Source: Chitinophagaceae bacterium
Lineage (GTDB): Bacteria; Bacteroidota; Bacteroidia; Chitinophagales; Chitinophagaceae
Assembly: GCA_016719165.1 (NCBI GenBank)
Contig: JADKAJ010000005.1
Span: forward strand, 124,001-188,000
DNA: 64,000 nt
Direction of reading: 5' to 3'
In this document: positions 44,646 to 54,794 of the stretch, in pieces
Layout: each line of letters begins with the position of its first letter
How positions within the stretch are numbered: the stretch's first letter is position 1
The notes under the pieces: model-generated
The model's input: the letters and a program-made list of their open reading frames with translations, nothing else
Database searches by the model: none
Told to the model about the DNA's origin: nothing
Made by a program: the position numbers and the translations under genes

Positions 44646-46262
44646 ATGGAAAGATTTGCAACACTCGATTGGGTAGTGATAGCCTGCTATTTTGCCCTTC
44701 TGATAGGCGTTGCTATCTGGGTAGTAACCCGTAAGCAAAAAAATACAGAGGACTATTTTTTAGCCGGCCGCAGTTTGGGGTGGTTTGTGATCGGCGCATC
44801 CATCTTTGCCTCCAATATTGGATCAGAGCATGTAGTGGGTCTTGCCGGTGCTGGTGCCGGAGGAAAGATGCCATTGCTCATTTATGAATTACATGCCTGG
44901 TTGGTTATTACCCTTGGATGGGTATTCCTGCCTTTTTACTTACGTAGTGGTGTATTTACCATGCCCGAATTTTTAGAGAAAAGATTTAATTCCGGTACCC
45001 GATGGTTTTTAAGTGTGTTTTCACTGATGGCTTATATTTTGACTAAAGTTTCTGTTACCGTTTATGCCGGTGGTATTGTAATTTCTTCATTGTTACATAT
45101 TGATTTCTGGACCGGTGCCCTGGTGACGGTAGTGATAACAGGCGTCTATACTGTATTGGGAGGTATGAGGGCCGTAGCGTATACAGAGGCAATCCAGACT
45201 GTGATACTTGTAGCAGGTGCAGCCACTCTAACATTTATTGGCATTGATGCAGCAGGGGGCTGGGCGGAAGTAAAAGCAAATCTTGCCCCGGGCTATCTTA
45301 ATATGTGGAGACCTAACAGTGATGCTGAGTTTCCTTGGTTGCCATTGGTCATTACCAGTTCAATCGTAGGAACCTGGTATTGGTGTACAGATCAGTATAT
45401 AGTGCAAAGGGTGTTGGCGGCTAAGAATATTAAGGAGGGGAGAAGAGGTACTATTTTTGGTGGTTTATTGAAACTTTTACCGGTATTTCTTTTCTTGATT
45501 CCTGGTGTAGTAGCCCTGGCATTAAAAAATAAAGGTGAGTTAAGCTGGGATAGTGCCGACCAGGCATTTGCTTCTTTACTGATGAATAAAATGCCTGCTG
45601 GTTTGCGGGGCCTGGTAGCTGCCGGTTTATTGGCAGCATTGATGAGTTCGCTGGCCTCTGTTTTTAATTCCTGTTCAACTTTGTTTACCGTGGATATTTA
45701 TAAAAAACTTAGGCCCAATGATTCGGAAGAAAAATTATTGAAGATAGGCCGAATGGCTACAACAGTGGTAGTAATACTGGGCATTTTATGGATCCCAATT
45801 ATGCAGAATATTTCAGGCGTATTATATGAATACCTGCAATCGGTACAGGCATATATTGCACCGCCGATCACAGCGGTTTTCTTACTTGGAATTTTTAGTA
45901 AACGAATCAACAGCCAGGGAGCTATTACTACACTGATAGCTGGTTTAATTATAGCAATTCTCAGGATTGCATTGGAATTAAGCCGCAATTCACTGGAACC
46001 GGGAAGTATGCTCTATAGTATTGCAACTACTAATTTTCTCACTTTTGCAGCGTGGTTCTTCCTGTTCTGTGTGGGTTTATGTGTAACTGTAAGCCTGCTG
46101 ACAAAAGCACCAACCCCGGAAAAGGTAATGGGGCTTACCTACAGTACGTTATCTATGGAACAAAAAACAGCAAATCGTGCAAGCTATAATGTATGGGATA
46201 TCATTCTTTCATTAGCGGTCATCGCCATCGTTGCTTTTGTAATGATAAGTTTTGCCGGTTAA
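44646..46262 (+). CDS. SSS-family sodium:sugar symporter, probable xylose carrier
   Basis: A 538-residue protein with about 13-14 membrane helices and the SGLT-type fold. EDYFLAGRSLGWFVIGASIFASNIGSE-like opening, VLGGMRAVAYTEAIQ and GLVAAGLLAALMSSLASVFNSCSTLFT are hallmarks of the family. Such carriers bring in sugars with Na+. Position directly behind xylA, and before uxuA, makes xylose the likeliest substrate; glucuronate is an alternative. It would work as the inner-membrane partner of the outer-membrane SusCD system. Confidence 0.9.
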   Translation: MERFATLDWVVIACYFALLIGVAIWVVTRKQKNTEDYFLAGRSLGWFVIGASIFASNIGSEHVVGLAGAGAGGKMPLLIYELHAWLVITLGWVFLPFYLRSGVFTMPEFLEKRFNSGTRWFLSVFSLMAYILTKVSVTVYAGGIVISSLLHIDFWTGALVTVVITGVYTVLGGMRAVAYTEAIQTVILVAGAATLTFIGIDAAGGWAEVKANLAPGYLNMWRPNSDAEFPWLPLVITSSIVGTWYWCTDQYIVQRVLAAKNIKEGRRGTIFGGLLKLLPVFLFLIPGVVALALKNKGELSWDSADQAFASLLMNKMPAGLRGLVAAGLLAALMSSLASVFNSCSTLFTVDIYKKLRPNDSEEKLLKIGRMATTVVVILGILWIPIMQNISGVLYEYLQSVQAYIAPPITAVFLLGIFSKRINSQGAITTLIAGLIIAILRIALELSRNSLEPGSMLYSIATTNFLTFAAWFFLFCVGLCVTVSLLTKAPTPEKVMGLTYSTLSMEQKTANRASYNVWDIILSLAVIAIVAFVMISFAG

Positions 46263-46382
46263 TTCGGCAGGGAGAGTATTTGTACAACTTTTATTGGATA
46301 TCGTTGATAAAAAGCAATAAGATGGACTCTTTAATACAAGTAGGCCTGTCACTATTTTTTACTATTAAAAAGAAGGATAGTT

Positions 46383-47552
46383 ATGTTAATGGAACAAACT
46401 ATGCGTTGGTTCGGACCAAACGACCCGGTTAGCTTATCTGATATCCGGCAATCGGGGTGCACTGGTGTTGTCACCGCACTACATCATATTCCGGTTGGTG
46501 AAGTATGGGCTATAGAAGAGATTGCTAAAAGGAAACAGGTAATCAAAGATGCAGGTATGAGCTGGACGGTGATTGAGAGCCTGCCGGTAAGTGAGGATAT
46601 AAAAAAACAGTCTGGTAATTATTTACAGCATATTGAAAATTATAAACAGAGCCTTCGCAATGTGGCGCAATGCGGCTTGAAAGTCGTTACCTATAATTTC
46701 ATGCCGGTACTGGATTGGATGCGGACTGATATTTCTTATATGATGCCGGATGGGAGCAGGGCATTATATTTTGAGCGTTCCGCTTTTATTGCCTTTGATT
46801 TATTCTTATTAAAAAGACCCGGTGCTGAACATGATTACACGGAAGAGGAAATAAAAAAAGCCAGATTCAGGTTTGAACGGATGACAGATGAAGAAGAAGA
46901 AACTCTCTTCCGCAATGCTTTGTTGGGATTGCCCGGTAGCGAGGAACAGTTTACCGAAGAACAGATTCTGAAAGCATTAAAGACTTATGAAGACATAGAT
47001 GCAGCAAAGCTGAAAGCACACCTGTATTATTTTCTGCAACAGATTGTACCCGTAGCAGAGGAATGCGGACTCAAAATGGCTATTCATCCGGATGATCCGC
47101 CTTATGCCGTTCTGGGTTTACCAAGAATTGTAAGTACAGAGCAGGATGCTGCTGATTTACTGCAGGCGGCACCATCTCCTGCCAATGGATTATGTTTCTG
47201 CACTGGTTCCTTTGGTGCGAGACCGGATAATGACCTGTTGAAAATGCTGAAACGTTTTGGAGATCATATCCATTTTCTTCATTTAAGAAATACAAAACGG
47301 GATGCTGAAGGTAATTTTTATGAGGCGGATCACCTGGCAGGTGATTCAGATATGTATGAAATAATAAAGGAAGTATTACTGATAATGCAACGAAGAAATA
47401 TTTCTATCCCCATGCGACCCGATCATGGGCACCAGATGTTAGATGATCTGAAGAAAACAACCTATCCCGGCTACTCGGCTATTGGACGACTAAAAGGACT
47501 GGCTGAATTAAGGGGTGTGGAATTTGGTATTTTCAGGTCACTAAAAAGCTAA
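46383..47552 (+). CDS. uxuA: D-mannonate dehydratase
   Basis: A 389-residue UxuA. MRWFGPNDPVSL near the N-terminus, GCTGVVTALHHIPVGEVW, VESLPVSEDIK, YNFMPVLDWMRTD, MAIHPDDPP, FCTGSFGARPDND, HFLHLRNT and RPDHGHQM are all strongly conserved. Starts at 46383, 46389 and 46401 are possible; I keep the longest. It removes water from mannonate to give 2-keto-3-deoxygluconate and thus continues the breakdown of glucuronic acid freed by GH67 and GH115. The isomerase (UxaC), KDG kinase and KDPG aldolase are not in the window. Confidence 0.96.
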   Translation: MLMEQTMRWFGPNDPVSLSDIRQSGCTGVVTALHHIPVGEVWAIEEIAKRKQVIKDAGMSWTVIESLPVSEDIKKQSGNYLQHIENYKQSLRNVAQCGLKVVTYNFMPVLDWMRTDISYMMPDGSRALYFERSAFIAFDLFLLKRPGAEHDYTEEEIKKARFRFERMTDEEEETLFRNALLGLPGSEEQFTEEQILKALKTYEDIDAAKLKAHLYYFLQQIVPVAEECGLKMAIHPDDPPYAVLGLPRIVSTEQDAADLLQAAPSPANGLCFCTGSFGARPDNDLLKMLKRFGDHIHFLHLRNTKRDAEGNFYEADHLAGDSDMYEIIKEVLLIMQRRNISIPMRPDHGHQMLDDLKKTTYPGYSAIGRLKGLAELRGVEFGIFRSLKS

Positions 47553-47732
47553 GTCATCCTGATTGAGTATTTGTTATCGTTATTACAAATTGGTTAATAA
47601 TTAAAAGACACTTTATACCTTTTTTTGTTTAGTCATTAATAATGAGTATTAAAACAGTCTCGTAATTCTTCAATTGACTACTAAGTGGATTTACTTAAAA
47701 GCAATTCTTTTTCCCGTATTTATTAACTAAGC

Positions 47733-47765
47733 ATCAATGTTTTATGCACATTGCATTGATTTTTT
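47733..47765 (+). terminator. Possible terminator between uxuA and the signalling block
   Basis: ATCAATG (47733-47739) pairs with CATTGAT (47754-47760) and is followed by TTTTT. The stem is only 7 base pairs with a 14-base loop and lies close to the next gene, so the call is weak. The rest of the 249-base gap 47553-47801 shows nothing I recognise. Confidence 0.35.
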
Positions 47766-47801
47766 ACTTAAATTTTCTATGTAAAACACCTTATCAATTC
47801 A

Positions 47802-48455
47802 ATGCAAACCACTATCCGTATGGGGAAAATCACCATCCTTTTAGTTGACGACCATAAGCTAATCAGGGATTCTTGGTCATTTATACTTAACAGCGACAGT
47901 CGTTTCCAGGTTATTGGAGAAACCAGCAATGCAGATGAAGCAGTTGAAATTTCAAAGGATAAAAAGCCTGAAATAGTGCTGATGGATATCAACATGACCC
48001 CGGTCAATGGATTTGAAGCAACAAAGCTGGTCCGGAAATATTCCCCCGGCTCAAAAGTTATTGGGATATCAATGCATTCCATGCCGGCCTATGCACGGCG
48101 TATGCTTCAACTAGGGGCAATGGGTTATGTTACAAAGAATTCTTCAAAGGACGAATTATTAACTGCAATTGTGGAAGTACATAATGGGAAAAAATATATA
48201 TGTGATGAAGTAAAGAACATACTTGCTCAGCAGGAATTGGAAGAAGAGGGTGGTCCTCCCGATATGAATGTGCTCTCCCGAAGGGAAATAGAAATTGTGC
48301 AGCTTATTAAAGAAGGATTATCATCAAAAGAAATTGCATTGCGTCTTGATATCTCTCTTAAAACGGTGGAAGTACACCGGTATAACATCCTTAAAAAGTT
48401 AAGCCTGAAAAATACAGCGGCACTTGTTAACTTTATCAATGCTCATGGACTTTGA
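47802..48455 (+). CDS. NarL/FixJ-type response regulator
   Basis: A 217-residue two-domain regulator. The receiver (about 9-125) has VDDHK, the phospho-acceptor D62 in LMDINMTP, a switch Ser/Thr region (ISMHSMP) and the conserved Lys (VTKNSSK). A LuxR-type helix-turn-helix follows (about 152-210: LSRREIEIVQLIKEGLSSKEIA and KTVEVHR). ATG 47802 and 47820 are both possible starts. It precedes the giant histidine kinase by 54 bases, so the kinase is its natural partner. Its DNA targets are unknown; an influence on the adjacent xylan locus is only a guess. Confidence 0.93.
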   Translation: MQTTIRMGKITILLVDDHKLIRDSWSFILNSDSRFQVIGETSNADEAVEISKDKKPEIVLMDINMTPVNGFEATKLVRKYSPGSKVIGISMHSMPAYARRMLQLGAMGYVTKNSSKDELLTAIVEVHNGKKYICDEVKNILAQQELEEEGGPPDMNVLSRREIEIVQLIKEGLSSKEIALRLDISLKTVEVHRYNILKKLSLKNTAALVNFINAHGL

Positions 48456-48509
48456 GTCAGCCATTCGGATAAATTTTTTACCAACAAGTAAGCCCTTAAA
48501 CCGATTCTT

Positions 48510-51500
48510 ATGAATCGATTTTATACCCGTCAGCGTATCACAATAGGTGTAATAATTTCTTTTACACTGGTTTCTTTTTTTGCATGGTATTCCTATATAA
48601 ATATGAATAAGGCAAGGAAAGAAACGTTGAAAGTAAATTCAACCCTTCAGTCCCTGAAATCACTTGAAAACCTGATGGATGATATGCAGGATATTGAAAC
48701 AAGCAGCAGGGGTTATCTCATTTCCGGCAATAAAGAATTTCTTGAACCCTATTACCGTGCATTAACTAGACTGCGAACAGATACAGTAGAGCTTTGGAAT
48801 CTGCACCAGTCTTACCCAAACAGAAAAGAAGTTTTCAGGAGTTTGCTGAACCTGGTTAATAAGAAGATCGAATTTGCCAGCTATTCAGAAAAAGTAGTGA
48901 ATGAAAATAGTGATGCTGCTGCTTTTCAGCTGGTAAGATCCGGCAGAGGTAGAGAGGTGATGGATAGCATAAGGCAGATCATTTGGTCTGTTGAAAATGA
49001 TGACCGGAAAGTGTTGAATACATCGAATGCCAGCAGGGAGATTGCAGCGGCAACTACTGCAAAATTATTCCTTGGTCTGGCCATTGGTTTTATTATAATA
49101 GCGACCTTACTTTTTTTACAGATTCGGCGTGATTTGAAACGACGGGAAGAATATGAATCCAGGATTTCGTATTTGGCTGGTCTGACAGAGAAAACAAGTG
49201 ATGCGATTATTTCTATTGATACAGGGCTCAGGATAATAAGCTGGAATAAAGGTGCAGAAAACACTTATGGCTATACCCGTGAAGAAGCAATCGGAAAGAA
49301 TATTGCGGAATTGACACAGAGTGAAATTTTGAAGGAATCGGATTCTCAGCTTCATAAAGAAATAAGCGTTAAAGGATACGTTGAGTTTGAATCAAAAGAT
49401 TATACAAAAGAGGGAAGAAGTATATTTTGCCAGGTTTCTACCACGCCTTTAAAGAATGAACTGGGTGATGTTACGGGTTATGTTTCTGTTGTAAGGGATA
49501 TTACCCAACGAAAGTTAGCTGAGAAATTGATGCATGAGTTTAATTTTGAATTAGCTGAAAAAGTAAAAGAAAAGACTGCGGGTATCAAAAAAAGTGAGGA
49601 AAAACTAAGGCAGGTACTGGAAAGTGCTGCAAGTGAATTTTATGTAATTGATCTTGAATACAGGGTAATTCTGATTAGTAAGTTGGCCGAACTAAATCTA
49701 GAAAAAGCATGGGGTAAGAAGGTGATGACCGGCGATATTGTAATTAACGATCTTCCGGCAGAGAAATTGGAAATTATACGGGATAATTATAACAGGGTCT
49801 TTAGAGGGGAGGAAATCGGGTATGAGGCTCAGGTTGCATCCGATGATGGGGAGAGGTGGGTCTATGTGAATTATGTGCCAGTAAAAGGGGAATATGGAGA
49901 AATTACCGGCGCATATATTGCCACAAAAGATATCTCAGAAAGGAAAAAAGTAGAAAAAGCGCTACTTGAAAGTGAGGAAAGATACCGGACACTTATTGAG
50001 CAGGCTATCGATTGTATCGTAGTAACAGATTCTGATGGAAAGTTTATCCAGGTAAATGATGCCGGTATTAAAATGTTTGGCTATACACGGGAGGAATTCC
50101 TGCAATATTATCTGAAAGATTTGTTAGTGATAGGAGCCGGGGATCCACCGATCAGGTTTGAAGAGCTTCGAAGTGGTATTGGAATTTTAAGCTATCGTAA
50201 AGCCAGGCGGAAAGACGGGACAATTTTTGATTTGGAGATCAGTTCAAAAATGCTCCCCAATGGAAAAATTATTGGTATTGCCAGGGATATTTCTGACCGA
50301 ATGAATGCCCAAAGGGTGCTGGCAGAAAGTGAAAACAGGTTTAAGGCCATTTTTAACACCCAATATCAAATGGTTGGATTGCTTGATAATAATGGAAATG
50401 TACTGGAAGTAAATAAAACTACTTTAGATATCACAGGCTATGGGAATGCTGATATGCAGGGCAAACCTTTTTGGGAGATAAGATTTTGGCAAAATGAAAG
50501 GGATAGAGCAGAGAGGACGGGAAGGGTGAAAGAGGCAATACAAAAAGCTGCATCCGGACAATTTGTGAGATATGAATCGGCGATACAACTCCCGGGTAAA
50601 GAAATTGAGATAATTGATTTTTCTATAAAACCTATTCCTGACGCGGATGGAAATATTAAGCTTTTAATTATTGAAGGAAGATTAATTACTGAAATTAAGA
50701 AAGCGGAAAATGAACTAAGGGAGAGTGAAGCAAAGTACAGGGCATTTTTTGCGAATAGCCTGGATGGAATTCTTCTTACCTCGCCTGACGGTACTATTTT
50801 ATCTGCTAATCCATCTGCCTGTAAAATGTTTGGTATGTCTGAGCAGGAAATAATTCAGGCGGGACGGTCAGGTTTGGTAGATCCTTCTGACAAAAGGGTT
50901 ATGTCACTTATTGAGCAAAGACGTAATAAGGGGGATGTAACCGGAGAATTGACTTTTATTCGTAAAGATGGTAACAAGTTTCCTGGTGAAGTTAGCTCCG
51001 CTATTTTTATGGATGCATATGGTCAGGAAAGGACCAGTATGATTATCCGTGATATAACTGAACGTAAAATAGCTGAAGAAGCATTGCGAAAATCCTATGA
51101 TCGTTTCGAAATGATTTCCCGAACTACCAATGATGCGGTATGGGAGTGGAATATTGAAACAGGAGAGTTATGGGCTAACGAGACCCATCAGCTTTTATAT
51201 GGATTAAAACCTGGTGATCCTGTTCCTTCAGAAATGGAATGGAGGGAAAGAATACACCCCGATGACAGAGGAATGATTGTTAACCGGCAGGAAGCTTCTC
51301 TGGCATCTGGTACAAACGTTTTCATATCAGAGTACAGATTTCTTGATGCTAAAGGTGATTATATATATCTGTTTGACAGGTGTTATATCGTTCGAAACGG
51401 GGAAGGCAAAGCTGTAAGGATGACAGGTAGTATGATGGATATTTCTCAGCGCAAGGAAAAGGAAAGGAAACTTGCTGAAAAAGAACAGCAATTGCGCATT

Positions 51501-54023
51501 TTTATTGAAAATAGCCCGGCAGCATTAGCTATGCTTGACAGGGACTTGAAATATATAATAGCCAGTAAAAGGTGGTTAACGGATTACAGGCTTGGAGATA
51601 TTGATCTCACAGGAAAGAGTCATTATGAAATATTTCCGGATTTACCGCAAAGATGGAAGGACATACACCAGCGCTGCCTTGCCGGAGCTATCGAGAAATC
51701 CGATGAAGATGCATTTTTAAGAGAAGATGGAACTATAGATTGGGTACGCTGGGAAATTCATCCCTGGTATGAGGTTACCGGTGGAGTAGGTGGGGTTTTC
51801 TTTCTGACTGAAGTGATTACTGATCGAAAAAATGCAGCGGAGGAACTCCTTAAATCTCAAAAGCAATTCCAAAGTTTGGTGGAGAATATTTCGGGAGTTT
51901 ACTGGGTGAATAATCTTGATACGCAACAATCGCTCTACATTAGTCCTTCTTATAATACTATTTGGGGAAGAAGCTGTGAAGACCACTATAAGAATCCGGC
52001 GGATTTCATTAATTCGATCCATCCGGAGGATAAAGCAGTATTATCCGAAATGTATTCCAAAATAAAAGTATTGAGAAAGGCTATGCCCTCTTACCGGATT
52101 ATCAGGCCTGATGGAGAAATAAGATGGATATTGGCAAAAGTATCAGTAGTGGCAGATAATAAAGGACAGGATATTGAATATGGTTATGCGGAAGACATTA
52201 CTGAACAAAGACGGGCTGAAGCAGAACTAATAAACTCCAATGCCCGTTTTCAAATGGTTACAAAAGCTACAAGTGACCTGGTGTGGGATTGGGATCTGCA
52301 AACAGATACATTGTGGTGGAATGACAATTATTATACTAATCTGGGATACACAAAACAAAATGATATTGTTAATGTCAATGAATGGTATGATCGTATTCAT
52401 CCCGATGATATGGCCAGAGTGAAAAGCAAAGCAAATAAAACATTCGCAGGTAAGAGTTCTGTATGGAGAGATGAGTATCGTTATTTAAAGGCTGATGGAA
52501 CCTATTTGCATTTTCTTGACCGGGGTTTTGTTTTGCGCAACGCTGACGGAAAAGCGATCAGAATGATCGGTTCGATGGTTGATATGACTCCTATCTATAG
52601 TGTTCAGAAAAGAGTAGCCGAAAGTGAAATGAGGCTACGGACAATACTGGATACAGATCCCGAATGTATTAAACTATTGGATGCAGATGCCAGGCTGCTG
52701 GATATTAATAAAGCCGGGTTGAAGATGCTTGAGGCAGATACACCAGAGCAGGTTCAGGGTGCGAACCTCCTGCCTGTTGTGGCGGAAGGGCAAAAAGAAA
52801 TGGTAGAAAAGTTAATTAAAGATGCTTTTAATGGAAAATCCGGCAGTTTGGAATTTGAAATGATAGCACTAAAAGGTACACATAGATGGTGTGAGATATA
52901 TGTTGTTCCCTTTAAGAATGTAGAGGGTGCAATAGTCAGTGCATTGGGAGTAACGAGAGATATAACCGAAAGAAAAAAAGCAGATATTGCACTACGATTA
53001 AGTGAAGAGAAATATCGAACACTAATTGAACAGGCAGCTGATGCGATTGCACTTTTTGATGCAAGCGGAAAGATACTTGAAGCAAACACATCTGCATCAA
53101 AGTTGCTGGGTTATACAAAGGATGAGTTATCCGCCATGAGTCTGACAGATATACTTTTAGAAGAGGAGATAAGAGATAATCCTGTTCAGTATGATGAACT
53201 TAGTGCAGGCCTATCAACAGTTAAGTTGCGTAGGATGAGAAGAAAAGATGGTTCGGTAGTTGTTACGGAAGTTAGATCGCAGCAGTTGCCCGATGGCCGC
53301 TTCTTATCAGTTGTAAGGGACATGACAGACCGGATCAAAGCAGAGGAGGAACTTAAGTTATCTTATAAAGCAGTACGAAAACTCACTGCACACTTACAGG
53401 ATATCAGGGAAGAAGAGAGGACAAATATAGCAAGAGAGATACATGATGAATTAGGACAACAATTAACTGTTCTGAAAATGGATGTATCCTGGCTCAATAA
53501 GAAATTTCAGGGTACTGATGAAAAAGTTAACCAACGATTAAAGGAATTACTTGAAATGCTGGATGACACCGTAAAGTCCGTCCGACGGATCTCTTCACAA
53601 CTCAGGCCAAGTTTACTGGATGATCTGGGCCTAACGGCGGCCATGGAATGGCAACTGAGTGAATTTGAAAAAAGAGCTGGCATCAAAACAAAATTTGATG
53701 CTCCGGAACAAGAGATTGACCTTTCCGATGCCACCAAAACAGCTTTATTCAGAATATTTCAGGAATCTCTTACAAATGTAGCCAGGCATTCAAAAGCTAA
53801 AAAATTATCGGTAATACTTAAAAGGGACGACCATAATTTTATTCTGTCAATTATTGACGATGGAAAGGGGTTTGATAAAAATAAAATTGCGGAAAAGAGA
53901 ACACTTGGTATTTTGGGGATGAAAGAAAGAAGTTCTATGATCGGGGGGACTTATGAAATTAACAGTACTCCCGGTGCCGGAACATCAGTTATTGTTTCAG
54001 TACCCTTGAACGGAAATGAATAA
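48510..54023 (+). CDS. Giant multi-PAS sensor histidine kinase (about eleven PAS domains)
   Basis: An 1837-residue membrane kinase. Two helices (about 14-33 and 185-208) flank an extracytoplasmic CHASE3-like four-helix sensor (ETSSRGYLISGNKEFLEPY). Eleven PAS units follow from about 225 to 1615, several of the PAS_3 type with RIHPDD, each ending in a PAC segment such as VVRDITQRK. PAS 3 and PAS 11 are clearly similar (YRTLIEQA, RRKDG). The C-terminal transmitter is HisKA_3 with H1645 in REIHDELGQQL and a HATPase with DDGKGFD and TLGILGM. It phosphorylates NarL-type regulators, here probably both neighbours; the next regulator gene overlaps its end by 8 bases. Confidence 0.93.
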   Translation: MNRFYTRQRITIGVIISFTLVSFFAWYSYINMNKARKETLKVNSTLQSLKSLENLMDDMQDIETSSRGYLISGNKEFLEPYYRALTRLRTDTVELWNLHQSYPNRKEVFRSLLNLVNKKIEFASYSEKVVNENSDAAAFQLVRSGRGREVMDSIRQIIWSVENDDRKVLNTSNASREIAAATTAKLFLGLAIGFIIIATLLFLQIRRDLKRREEYESRISYLAGLTEKTSDAIISIDTGLRIISWNKGAENTYGYTREEAIGKNIAELTQSEILKESDSQLHKEISVKGYVEFESKDYTKEGRSIFCQVSTTPLKNELGDVTGYVSVVRDITQRKLAEKLMHEFNFELAEKVKEKTAGIKKSEEKLRQVLESAASEFYVIDLEYRVILISKLAELNLEKAWGKKVMTGDIVINDLPAEKLEIIRDNYNRVFRGEEIGYEAQVASDDGERWVYVNYVPVKGEYGEITGAYIATKDISERKKVEKALLESEERYRTLIEQAIDCIVVTDSDGKFIQVNDAGIKMFGYTREEFLQYYLKDLLVIGAGDPPIRFEELRSGIGILSYRKARRKDGTIFDLEISSKMLPNGKIIGIARDISDRMNAQRVLAESENRFKAIFNTQYQMVGLLDNNGNVLEVNKTTLDITGYGNADMQGKPFWEIRFWQNERDRAERTGRVKEAIQKAASGQFVRYESAIQLPGKEIEIIDFSIKPIPDADGNIKLLIIEGRLITEIKKAENELRESEAKYRAFFANSLDGILLTSPDGTILSANPSACKMFGMSEQEIIQAGRSGLVDPSDKRVMSLIEQRRNKGDVTGELTFIRKDGNKFPGEVSSAIFMDAYGQERTSMIIRDITERKIAEEALRKSYDRFEMISRTTNDAVWEWNIETGELWANETHQLLYGLKPGDPVPSEMEWRERIHPDDRGMIVNRQEASLASGTNVFISEYRFLDAKGDYIYLFDRCYIVRNGEGKAVRMTGSMMDISQRKEKERKLAEKEQQLRIFIENSPAALAMLDRDLKYIIASKRWLTDYRLGDIDLTGKSHYEIFPDLPQRWKDIHQRCLAGAIEKSDEDAFLREDGTIDWVRWEIHPWYEVTGGVGGVFFLTEVITDRKNAAEELLKSQKQFQSLVENISGVYWVNNLDTQQSLYISPSYNTIWGRSCEDHYKNPADFINSIHPEDKAVLSEMYSKIKVLRKAMPSYRIIRPDGEIRWILAKVSVVADNKGQDIEYGYAEDITEQRRAEAELINSNARFQMVTKATSDLVWDWDLQTDTLWWNDNYYTNLGYTKQNDIVNVNEWYDRIHPDDMARVKSKANKTFAGKSSVWRDEYRYLKADGTYLHFLDRGFVLRNADGKAIRMIGSMVDMTPIYSVQKRVAESEMRLRTILDTDPECIKLLDADARLLDINKAGLKMLEADTPEQVQGANLLPVVAEGQKEMVEKLIKDAFNGKSGSLEFEMIALKGTHRWCEIYVVPFKNVEGAIVSALGVTRDITERKKADIALRLSEEKYRTLIEQAADAIALFDASGKILEANTSASKLLGYTKDELSAMSLTDILLEEEIRDNPVQYDELSAGLSTVKLRRMRRKDGSVVVTEVRSQQLPDGRFLSVVRDMTDRIKAEEELKLSYKAVRKLTAHLQDIREEERTNIAREIHDELGQQLTVLKMDVSWLNKKFQGTDEKVNQRLKELLEMLDDTVKSVRRISSQLRPSLLDDLGLTAAMEWQLSEFEKRAGIKTKFDAPEQEIDLSDATKTALFRIFQESLTNVARHSKAKKLSVILKRDDHNFILSIIDDGKGFDKNKIAEKRTLGILGMKERSSMIGGTYEINSTPGAGTSVIVSVPLNGNE

Positions 54024-54675
54024 AATAGATTATCAGAAAATTATGCTGAACCGGATTTTAATAGCAGATGATCATGCAATTGTACGCAGGGGAATGCGGC
54101 AGTTGTTACTGGAACATTATCCCTTTGCTACGATTGGTGAGGCGGCCAATGTAGAGGAGCTTATCAGTTTGGTCATAAATCAGCAATGGGATGTAGTGGT
54201 CTGTGATATGAATATGCCGGGTCGAAGCGGTCTTGATGCTTTAATGCAGATAAAAGAAATATCTCCTAAACTACCTGTTCTTATTATGAGTATGTACCCG
54301 GAAGATCAGTATGCATTACGGGTATTGAAGTCAGGTGCTGCGGGATACCTTGGCAAAGAAACAATTCATGACAATATTGTAAGTGCAATTGAATTGGTGG
54401 TTCAGGGGAAGCGATATATAACACCGGCTGTTGCAGAAAAACTAGCCGAAGCGGTAAATTCAGATTTACCCAGGGTATTACATGAGGGTCTTTCTGATAG
54501 GGAATTCGATGTGTTTAAATTATTGGCTTCCGGAAAGTCTGTATCAGAAATAGCTGCCCAGCTTTCACTCAGCTCTACAACAGTCAGCACTTATCGTTCC
54601 CGTATTATGGAAAAGATGAATATGCGAAGTAATGCAGAACTTGCCAGGTATGCATTGGAGCATAACCTGATCTGA
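54016..54675 (+). CDS. NarL/FixJ-type response regulator
   Basis: A 219-residue regulator with a receiver (IADDHA, D64 in VCDMNMPG, MSMYPE, LGKE) and a LuxR-type helix-turn-helix (LSDREFDVFKLLASGKSVSEIA). The ATG at 54016 overlaps the end of the giant kinase gene by 8 bases, which argues for coupled translation; ATG 54043 directly before LNRILIADD is a shorter option. Most likely a direct target of that kinase. It differs in sequence from the regulator upstream of the kinase, so one kinase may feed two outputs. Confidence 0.93.
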   Translation: MNKIDYQKIMLNRILIADDHAIVRRGMRQLLLEHYPFATIGEAANVEELISLVINQQWDVVVCDMNMPGRSGLDALMQIKEISPKLPVLIMSMYPEDQYALRVLKSGAAGYLGKETIHDNIVSAIELVVQGKRYITPAVAEKLAEAVNSDLPRVLHEGLSDREFDVFKLLASGKSVSEIAAQLSLSSTTVSTYRSRIMEKMNMRSNAELARYALEHNLI

Positions 54676-54794
54676 GCCTCCCGAACATTTGTTCACCTGT
54701 AGTTATTTCACTACAATTTTTTAGCCTGTTATTTACAGTTTACAAGAAATTGATTGATTTCCTTTACCGGAAATTAATTAGCCATTCCTCTCCC

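Noticed and set aside
48510..54023. Repeated SEEKYR and RDI(T/S)xRK blocks as a tandem DNA repeat or CRISPR
   Set aside because: They are diverged PAS/PAC protein repeats at about 120-residue spacing, not identical DNA repeats with spacers.
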